Assembly (NCBI GenBank): GCA_027886175.1
Contig: JAJNNQ010000077.1
Span: 1,674,001 to 1,738,000 of the forward strand
Direction of reading: 5' to 3'
Origin: Phylloscopus collybita
Taxonomy: Eukaryota; Chordata; Aves; Passeriformes; Phylloscopidae
Length of the DNA stretch: 64,000 nucleotides
The translations under genes were made by a program, and so were the position numbers. The notes under the pieces were generated by a model that saw only the letters and a program-made list of their open reading frames with translations, was not told where the DNA came from and ran no database searches. Each line of letters opens with the position of its first letter. The stretch's first letter is position 1. Below, in pieces: positions 1-9,700 of the stretch.

Positions 1-3000
1 GGGGAAATTTTTGGGTTTTTTTGGTTGCATTTTTTAGGGCAATAAAATCAAAATTTGGGCATTTTCCGTCGTTTTTGTGTAAAAATCGTGATTTTCAGTA
101 AAAATCCCGGTTTTCTGTTAAAAAATCCCAAATTTATCACCCCAAATTTCCACAAATTTACAAAAAATCCCATTTTGCTCCCAAATTTCCTCTTTTTCAC
201 AATTCTGTTTCACAATCTCCCAAAAATCGGCAAAAATATCATTTTTCCCTATTTTCCCCCTAAATCTCCCCAAAAAACCCAGAATTTTCCCTCAAATTGC
301 CCAAAATTCCAGAACAATCTCCAAAAAAAATTCCATTTCCCAAAATTACCCTCAAAACTCCTAAAATTTCCCCCAAAATCACCCCCAAAATTTCTTCACA
401 ATTCCTCAAAAATTCCCCCAAAGTTCTTCCAAATCCCCACAAAAATCTATAAAATCTCCCCAAATTCCCCCAAATTCTCCAAAATTTTCCCAAAATCTCC
501 CAAAAATTCTCTAAAATTCCCCAAAAATCCCCCCAAAATCCCAAAAAATTCAAAAAATACCAAAAAATTAAAAAAAAATTCAAAATTGCCCCCAAATCGC
601 CCAAAATTTCCCCCAAAATCATTCCAAAATTTTCAAAATTTTTTGCCTTAAAAATTCCAATTTTTTGCCACAAAATTTCCAAATTTTTACCCCATAATTC
701 CAATTTTTTGTCTCAAAAATTCCAAATTTTTTATGCCCCAAAATTCCAAATTTTTACTCTAAAAATTCCAATTTTTTTACCACAAAAATTCCGATTTTTT
801 TACCCCAAAAATTCAAGATTTTTTTGCCTCCAAAATTCCAAACTTTTTACCCCAGAAGTTCTTTTTTTTCTCCAAAAATCCCAAATTTTTCGCCTCAAAT
901 ATTTTACCCCAAAATTCTTTTTTTCCCCCTCAAAAATTCCATTTTTTTCCTCAAAATTTCCAACGTTTTGCCCTAAAATTCCTTTTTTTTTTGTCTCAAA
1001 AATTCCAATTTTTTCATCCCCAAAAGTTTTCTCTGGCCCCAAAAAGCTGAAAAATTCACCCAAAATCAGCCCAAAACTCGAAGCTTCCCTCCCCCAGCAA
1101 AAAAAATCTGTTTTTCTTAGACATTTCTCAAAATTGCCCCGATTTTGGTCAATTTGGTTTCGTTTCCCTTTTGGGGGGGGCCTTTTAACCTAAAATTGCT
1201 CAAATCGAGACTTTCCCACCCAAAACCGGCGCCGTTTGACCCCAAAATCCTCCCCCAGGTGCTTCCTGTTTGTCCCGACCCAAAACCACCCAGTTTTGCC
1301 CCAAAATAAAGTTCCCATGAGAAAATTTGGGTCAAAAAAAAACCCTGGGGGGGGGGGAAGTGAATATTTGACCCAAAAAAGTGAAATTTTGTCAAAATTT
1401 GACCCAAAATTGTGATTTCTGAGGCAAAATTGACAATAAATTGTGCATTTTGGCAGAAAAATGACCCAAAATGTCGATTTTTGAGGCAAATTTCATCAAA
1501 AAATTTGGAATTTTTTGGGGGAAAAAAGATTAATTTTTTTGGATGAAAAATTCAGATTTTTGAGGTAAAAAAATTGGAATTTTTAGGGCAAAAAATGGAA
1601 AAGTTGAGGCAAAAAAAATTGGATTTTTTGGGGCACAAAAATTAGAATTTTTGGAGTAAAAAATTTGGGATTTTTGGCAGGAAATTGATCAAAACTGATG
1701 ATTTTTGAGGCAAAATTGACCAAAAACTGTGATTTTTGAAGTGAAATTGACCAATAATGAGGATTTTGGCGCGAAATCGACCGAAATTGAGATTTTGGGG
1801 TGAATTTTAGGGAGATTTTGGTTCCATTTTGGGGCTTTGGGGTAAAATTTGAGGTAAAACTGGGGGGATTTTGGTGAATTTTGAGGAAATTTTGGGGTTT
1901 TTGTCCAATTTTGGGGGTTTTGGACCCAATTTTGAGGGATTTGATCGAATTTTTTGGAATTCCTGTCTGGTTTGGGGGGGTTTGGACCAAACTTCGGGAC
2001 ATTTTGGTTCAATTTTGAGGGTTTGGTGCAAAATCTGGGGGAATTTGGAGCATTTTGAGGAAATTTTGGGGGTTTGTCCAATTTTGGGCTTTTTGGACCC
2101 AATTTTTGGGGGGTTGGACCCAAATTTTGTGAGATTTGATCCAATTCTGTGGAATTTCCATCCGGTTTTGGGGGGTTTGGACCAAATTTTGGGGGATTTT
2201 GGTTCAATTTTGGGGGTTTTGTCAAAATTTGGGCTTTTTCGACACAATTTTTGGGATTTTGGACCAATTTTTTTGGGATTTGATCCAATTTTGTGGGATT
2301 CCAGTGTGGTTTTGGGGAGGTTAGGATCAAATTTTGGGGGTTTTGGTTCAATTTTTGGGCTTTTGGGGTAAAATTTGGGGTATTTTCGGGAATTTTTAGG
2401 AAATTCTTGGGGTTTCATCCAAATTTGGGGTTTTTGGACCCAATTTTGGGGGTTTTGACCCAATTTTGTGGAATTCCAGTCTGATTTTGGGTGGATTGAA
2501 CCAAAATTGGGAGGATTTGGGTTCAATTTTTGGGGTTTTGGGTAAAACTTGAGGGGATTTGAGTCCAATTTTTGGGAATTTTGGTGAATTGTGAAAAAAA
2601 TTTGGGAGTTTTGTCCAAATTTGGGCTTTTTGGACTCACATTTGAGAGGTTTTGGTTCAATTTTGGGGAATTCCTGCCTGGTTTTGGAAAGTTTGGACCA
2701 AATTTTGGAAGATTTTGGTTCAATTTTGGGTAAAATTTGAGGGGTTTGGGGTCCAGTTTTTGGCATTTTGGGTCATTTTGGAAGATTTGGGGGTTTTGGA
2801 CCCAATTTTTGGAATTCCAGTCTGATTTGGGGGAGTTTAGACCGAAATTTGGGGGATTTTGAGGAAAATTTGGGAAATTTTGGGGAATTGGGGGGAAAAC
2901 TGGGGAATTTTTGGAGGTTTTGGAGACTTTGAGGGGAATTTTGGTGGAAATTTGAGAAAATTTGGGAATTTAGAGGGAAATGTGTGGGAATTTTGGATCA

Positions 3001-3480
3001 TTTTGGGGGATTTCAGCAATTTAGAGGAAAATTTAGAGGAACTTTGGGAGATTTGGGGGAATTTAAGGGGAAAATTTGGGGAATTTGGGGTCATTTGAAG
3101 AATTTGGAGGGAAATTTAGGGGAATTTGGGCAATTTAGTGGGAATTTTGGGAGTTTTTGGAGCATTTGAGGGCAATTTGGGGGGGAATTTCAGAAACTTT
3201 GGGGAAATTGGGGCAGTTTTGGGATCATTTTGGGGTTCTTTGGGGGATTTGAAGGGAATTTTGGGTAAATTTGGGACATTTGGGGAGAATTTTGGGGAAT
3301 TTGGGAGTAATTTAGGAAAATTTGGGGAATTTTGATGAAAATTTGGGGGAATTTTGGGAGATTTTGGAGAATTTAAGGAGAAAATTTGGGGATTTCTGGG
3401 TCATGTGGAGGAGTTTTGGGGGATATTTTAGGGAATTTGGGAGGTTTTGGAGAATTTGAGGGGAATTTTGGTGGAAATTG
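1..3480. repeat. low-complexity A/T-plus-C or -G tandem repeat
   Basis: This 3.5 kb stretch is built from degenerate short units that mix runs of A/T with runs of C or G. To about position 1500 the plus strand is C/A-rich; from about 1600 to 3480 it is G/T-rich, so the strand bias flips once. Between about 1960 and 2840 a less degenerate motif (aattccagtctgg-like) recurs every 145-200 bp, suggesting a higher-order unit. The open frames here are rich in Pro, Lys, Asn, Phe or Gly and Trp because of base composition, so I call no gene. It ends sharply at the GC-rich promoter. Confidence 0.85.
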
Positions 3481-3761
3481 GGCCGCCGCATTATGCCTCG
3501 GTGTATCCCAGCGTGCCCCGCGGGCGCCGCCATTCCCGGCAGCCCCCGCGCCGCCCTCAGCAACGGCCGCCGCCGCTCCGGTGGGTCCCGGGATTGGGAG
3601 AGGGGCGGGGGGTGGCGGGGGGAGAGATCCCACCGGGATCGGGATCCTCGGGAAGGCCCCGGGATCCGCCGGGATCCCCCGAGGATCGCCGGGCCCGTCC
3701 TGAGCCGCGGTGCCGCCCGCAGGTCCCGAATCCCCCCCCCCCGCGCCCGGCAGAGGAAATG
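3480..3761 (+). promoter_or_regulatory. RABGGTA: CpG-rich promoter and 5' untranslated exons of RABGGTA
   Basis: Composition switches at about 3480 from G/T-rich repeat to CpG-dense DNA. A likely first noncoding exon ends at 3580, before a GTGGGT donor. A second exon, 3723-3761, follows a CCCGCAG acceptor and ends exactly with ATG, before a GTGAGG donor. A YY1-like GCCGCCATT is at 3526-3534. No TATA box is visible, as expected of a housekeeping CpG promoter. The transcription start is not determined. Confidence 0.65.
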
Positions 3762-6700
3762 GTGAGGGAACAGCTCCCCCCACCCCCCCAGCGGGAATGG
3801 AACCGGCCGGGCCCGAGCGCCCCCGCCCCCCGCAACCCAGGGCCAGAGCTCCCAGTTCCCTCCCAGTTCCCTCCCAGTTCCCTCCCAGTCCCACCCAGTT
3901 CCCTCCCAGTCCCTCCCAGTTCCCTGTCCCAGCACGGGCGGCTCAAGCTCCGCCCCCCGGACTCCGCCCGGCGCCGGCAGCGGGAGGAGAAACTGAGGCA
4001 GTACCGGGAGGCCATGGAGCCCTTACTGGGGGTACTGGTTTGTACTGGTTTGTACTGGCAGGGGCCTGGGGGGGACTGGGAGGGGACTGGGAGGGGATTA
4101 AAGGGTTAAAAAGAGGGAGAAATCGGGGTTGGAGGGTGATTTTGGTACTGGTTTGTACTGGTTTTGTACTAGTTTGTACTGGGATGGGACTGGGAGGTCA
4201 CTGGTTTGTACTGGGAGGGAACTGAGAGGTCACTGGGCCATACTGGTTTATACTGGGAGGTCACTGGTTTGGACTGGGAGGGTCGTTGGGATTTACTGGG
4301 GCTCTACTGGTTCAGACTGGTTTGAACTGGGATTCACCTGCCCAGCAGGGGGCGCCGTCTGCTGAGGTGTTATCCTTGATTGGAACTGGTTTATACTGGT
4401 TTATACTGGGAGGGCACTGGGAAGGGCTAAAGGGGGACTGGGAAGGACTGGGAGAGCCTTTACTGGTCTGTACTGGTTTTTATTGGTTTATGCTGGGCTA
4501 TACTGCTTTTTTTTTACCGGTCTTTACTGGTTTTTACAACTTCTACTGGTTTATACTGGCCTATACTGACCCCTACTGGTTTATACTGGTTTGTGCTGGT
4601 TTAAAGTGGTCTCCACCAATTGGCCTTTTACTGGTTTGTACTGGTTTGTACTGGTTTGTACTGGTTTGGACTTTTTATTACTGGTTTTTACCACTTTTAC
4701 TGGTTTATACTGGTCCATACTGGTTCCAGGGTGCCCTCGGAGCTGTCGTTCATGGCGCAGTGCCTGGGGGAGAACCCCAAATCCTACGGGACGTGGCACC
4801 ACCGGGGCTGGGTGCTGGGCCATGCCCTGGCGCCCCCTGCTGGCCGGGAGGACCTGGTGCTGTGTGAGCGCCTCCTGGCGGCCGACTCCCACAACTGTGA
4901 GTGGTTTGTACTGGTTTATACTGGTTTATACTGGGATGGGGTCCAGAAGGGTGCTGGGACAGGGTTGGGATCACTGGTTTGTACTGGGTTATACTGGGAG
5001 AGGGTGTGGGCGGATGTGTGAGCACCTGCTGCTGGCCAGGAGGACCTGGAGCTGTGTGTACTGGTTATACTGGTTTGTACTGGGATGGGGTACAGGGGTT
5101 TAGTGGACTATACTGGTAAGGGGCTTGGGAGCTACTGGGAGTGACTTCAGATTGTGCTGGCCTTACTGGTTTATACTGGGAACTGCCACCACGGGGCTGA
5201 GGGGCTCGGGGGTGGCTCCCAGTGCTTCCTGGTTTATACTGGTGCCCTCCCAGTATAAACCTGGGAGCCCCAAGGCCGTACTGGGAGCCCTGTCCCGCCT
5301 TCAATGGGTAGACCTGATGTCCCTAAATCTCCATTGGCTTGAATGGGTAGACCTGGTGTCCAAAAATCTCCATTGACTTTAACTGGGTTGACCTGGTGTC
5401 CCTAAATCCCATACTGGGAATGGGTTTGGGCGCATCAACCCTTACTGGTTTATACTGGGAGCTGCCACCATGGGCTGCAGGGGCTCAGGGGCAGCTCCCA
5501 GTGCTTACTGGTTTATACTGGTGCCCTTCCAGTCCATGCCTGGGAGCACTGGTGGGCGCTGGCAGCCGGGCAGGACCCTGGGGCCAAGCTGGCCTTCGCT
5601 GGGGCCCTGCTGAGCTGTGACTTCTCCAACTTCTCAGCCTGGCACCACCGGCTGTGGCTGCTGGCACCCGCCAGGAACTGCGGGAAGGGCGAGGCCGGGG
5701 CGCTGCCCCCGAAAGGCTGAAGGAAGGTGAGAGGTTCCCCCTGGAAGAATTCCTGGGATTTCCTCAGGATCCCCAAAATTTTCCAGCCCCTCATTTAAAG
5801 TGGAAGGTGTTGGGCTCTGTTGGGTTGAATGGGTAGACCTGGTGCCCCAAAATCTCCATTGCTCTCAGTGGGTAGACCTGGTGTCCCCAGATGTCCCCAT
5901 TGACTTCAATGGGCAGACCTGGTGTCCCCAAATATCCCCATTGACTTTAATGGGTAGACCTGGTGTCCCAAAAACTCCATTGCTCTCAATGGGCAGACCT
6001 GGTGTCCCCAAGTCCCCATTGACTTCAGTGGGCAGACCTGGTGTCCCCAGATGTCCCCATTGACTTCAATGGGCAGACCTGGTGTCCCCAGATGTCCCCA
6101 TTGACTTTAATGGGCAGACCTGGTGGCTCCAAGAATTCCTATTGACTTCAGTGGATAGACCTGGTGTCCCAAGATCTCCTGCCATCAGTGGGTAGACCTG
6201 GTATCCTTGTAGCTGTGAATGGTAGACCTGGTGTCCCCAAATCACCATTGCCATTAGTGGATAGACCTGGTGTCCTTAAATCCCCATTGGGTCCTAATCC
6301 TCCCATTCACTTCAATGTGGGTAGACCTGGTCTCCCTAAACCCCAATTGACTTTAAGGAGGATAGACCTGGTAACCCTAAAGCTTTTCATTGGTAGACCT
6401 GGTTTCCCTAAAATCCCCATTGTCTTTAATGGGTAGTCCTCATGTCCCAAAATTCCTGTTTACATTAATGGCTGGACCCAATTTTCTGAATTTCCTGTTC
6501 ACATGAATGGGCAGACCTGGTGTCTCGCCCATTGGCTTCAATGGGTACACCTGGAGTCCCAAAATACCCTTTGACTTTTAAGGTGAACCTGGTGTCCTTA
6601 AACTTCCATTTACTTGAGTGGGTAGACCTGGTGTCCTAAATACCCCATTTACCTTCATGGGGGCAGATCTGTTGGCCCTAAAGTCCACATTGGTTTTTAT

Positions 6701-9700
6701 GGGCAGACCTCATGCTCCTTATCTCCCTGTTGAATTTAATGGGGTAGACCTGGTGTCCCTAAAAATCCCCATTGGTTTTAATGGGTAGACCTGCTGTCTG
6801 TAAATCCCCATTGCCTTTCCTGCCTAGCCCTGACCACCCCCCCACACCTGGGTACCCCCATTCAGATCTCAGGGTGTCCCCCAGCTGCCCCCCTGAGATT
6901 TTGGGTGCCCCCTTTTGCTCACCCCCCAGAGCTGGAGCTGGTGCAGAACGCCGTCTTCACCGACCCCACAGACCAAAGCGCCTGGGTGTATCTGCACTGC
7001 ACCCTCTCCTGAGGTAACTGGGGGCTCCCTCCCAGCCCTGGGGCCCTCCCCTGGAATTTTGGGGTGCTCCCTGAATCTTGGGGTGTCCCCAGCAGTCCCC
7101 CTGCCACTGAGGGTCATCTGTGTCCACGTTGACTGGGAGGACATGACGGTGGCCGTCATCTTCTCCTGGCCCATCAGGGTGGGTGGGGACACCTGGGAAC
7201 CCCCAAAATCACCTGGGTACCCTCAAAAACTACCTGGATCCTTCCCAGCAATCGCCTGGATACGTCTGGGTACCCCTCGGACACCTGGATCACCCAGAAC
7301 TCCTGGGGACCCCCCCAAAAATCCTTGGGGCCCCCCCCTCCAAACTGGTGGTCGTGAATCCTTTGCTTTGACTGGGTAGACCTGGTGTCCCGTTTATTCC
7401 ATTGACTTTAATGGGGTAGAATTGGTGTCCCTAAACCCCCATTGACTTTTATTGGGTAGACCCAGTCTCCCTAATTCCCCAGTGACATTAATGGGGTAGA
7501 TCTGGTGTCCCTAAACATGCATTGACTTTTATTGGGTAGACCTGGTTTCCCTAATTCCCCATTGACATTAGTGGGGTAGACCTGATGTCCTTTCCCTTCC
7601 ATTCATTTCAATGGCTAGACCTGATGTCCAAAAAACCCCCATTCATTGTAATGGTTAGACCTGATATCCCAAAGGCTTTGGGGTTAAACCCACCAATTCT
7701 GGGGCTGGAATTTCCCAAGTTTTGGTGGGAAAATGACCCAAATTTTGTTCTTTTTCCTCCAAAGGTGAACCCGAGTGCCCGGAGCTGAGGGCGACGCTGG
7801 ATGGCTCTGCCCTGGCCGGGCCCTGGCGCTCAGGGGAGGGATGGCCACACCCCAGCCACACCTGGGTATCCTCGCCCTGAGGGCAGGAGGGCAGGGCCAG
7901 GGTGGGCATGGCCACTGCACACCTGGCACACCTTGACGGTTGACATCAGCTCTGCCACCTCCCTGTCCCGCCCAGCGACCGCCCCGCCCACCTGGAGGTC
8001 ACCTGGGAACCTGACTCCACCCTCCGTGAGGTGACGATGCAGCCAGGTGAGGCCATGCCCCCTTCGGCCCTGCCTACTTCTAGCCACACCCCTTCTTCAC
8101 CTGGCCATGCCCTTTTCCTCACCTGACCACTCCCTTTTCTCTCCCAGGTGAGGCTGAGGCTTGGTGGCAGGAGCCAGTTGTGGAGCGGGAGCTGTTCTGG
8201 TGAGACACGCCCCTTTTCACAAGCCACACCCCCTTGCTTAAGCCACACCCACATTGAGCTGTCCTTCAGCCCTGTGAGCTAAGCCACACCTCTTTTTATC
8301 AAGCCACGCCCACCTGGAGCTGCCATTTATCCCTATGGAGCACAAGCTCTGCCCCATTGGGTTAAGCCACGCCCCTGTCCAAAGCCACACCCCTGTTCTT
8401 AAGCCACGCCCACACAGAACTGCCCTTTATCCTTATGGGGTTAAGCCACGCCCCTTTACACCAAATCCACGCCCACCTCCAGCTGTCATTTGTCCTCTGG
8501 GTTCAAGCCACGCCCACCAATGCCTTATATAGTGAGGCCACACCCCTTTCCACCCAAGCCACACCCCTTTCCACCCAAGCCACACCTCTTTGTCAGTGTT
8601 TGGCCCTGCCCCCAGGCTGGAGCTGGGTGTGGCCAAGACTCAGGTGCTGCAGGAACAGGTGCCCCCAAAATGCCTCAAAACCCCTCCCAAAAATACCCCA
8701 GAAACACCCCTGAAAATACCCCCCAAAATATCCCAGAACACCCCAAACTACCCCAAAAAAACTCCCAAAAATACCCCCAAACCACCCCCAAAATACCCCC
8801 AAAATACCCCAAAACCACCGGAAAAAAACCCCAAAATACCCCAAAAATAATACCCAAAAAAGGCCCCAAAATATCCCCCAAATACCCCAAAGTTATCCCA
8901 AATCTGCCCCCAAGCTGCAAAGAACCTAACCCCCCACAAAACCCCAAAACTCCCTAAAAACCCTAAAATCTCCCCTAAAACCCAAATATCTCAGCAGAAC
9001 TGGTCCATACTGGTCCATACTGGTCCATACCGGTCCATACTGGTGTGTACTGGTCTATACCGGACAATACCGGTCCATACTGGTCTGTACTGGTCCATAC
9101 TGGTCCATACCAGTTTATACTGGTCCATACTGGTCCATACTGTTCTGTACTAGTCCATACTCATCCGTACTGGTCTATTCTGGTCCATACAGGTCCATAC
9201 TGGTCCATACTGGTCTGTACTGGTGCAGGAGGCTGACCCACTGCGCTCGGGATTCATGGCCGATGTCCATTCGCACTTGGAGGCCGCACTGGCTGTGCTG
9301 GGAGCTGGGGAGCAGCTGAGCCCGAGTGCCAGGGTAACTGGTTTGTACTGGTTTGTACTGGTTTGAACTGGTTTGGAGTGGTTTATACTGGCTTGGATTG
9401 GTTTGGACTGGGAGGGTGTTTGGGAGCGAGTCTGGGGGGTTTGGGGGTTACTGGTTTGTACTGGGAGAGGTTGCAGGTTTACTGGTTTGTACTGGTTTGT
9501 GTTGGGAGGGGTTTGGAGTTTATATTGCTTTATACTGGTTTATACTGGTCCATACTGGTTTATATTGGTTTCTCTTAGTTTATATTGGCTTACACTGGTT
9601 TATAATGGGTCATACTGGTTTATACTGGTTTATAGTGGGTTTATACTGGGTTATACTGGGTTATAGTGTTGTATATGGGTTTATACTGGTTTATAGTGGC

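Noticed and set aside
55..2766. Long open frames on both strands (up to about 319 codons) in the low-complexity region
   Set aside because: They are translations of a short A/T plus C or G repeat (PKFPPKSP- or GFGGFW-like), overlap each other on both strands and have no domain.
3447..4015. Open frames on both strands across the CpG-rich promoter
   Set aside because: GC-rich DNA has few stops. The only supported coding bases here are the ATG exon ending at 3761 and the exon from 3933.
4357..4384. A possible remnant of the missing RABGGTA exon (AEVLSLIG)
   Set aside because: Only a few matching residues, and no convincing donor and acceptor pair around it.
4286..5103. Tyr/Trp/Leu-rich frames (LYWFILVYTGLYWF-like) that could be taken for membrane proteins
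   Set aside because: They are direct translations of the TACTGGTTTA minisatellite inside RABGGTA introns.
8060..8600. GCCACACCC clusters as a KLF/Sp1 enhancer
   Set aside because: The words occur as parts of a regular tandem repeat within introns, so a minisatellite is the simpler reading without binding data.
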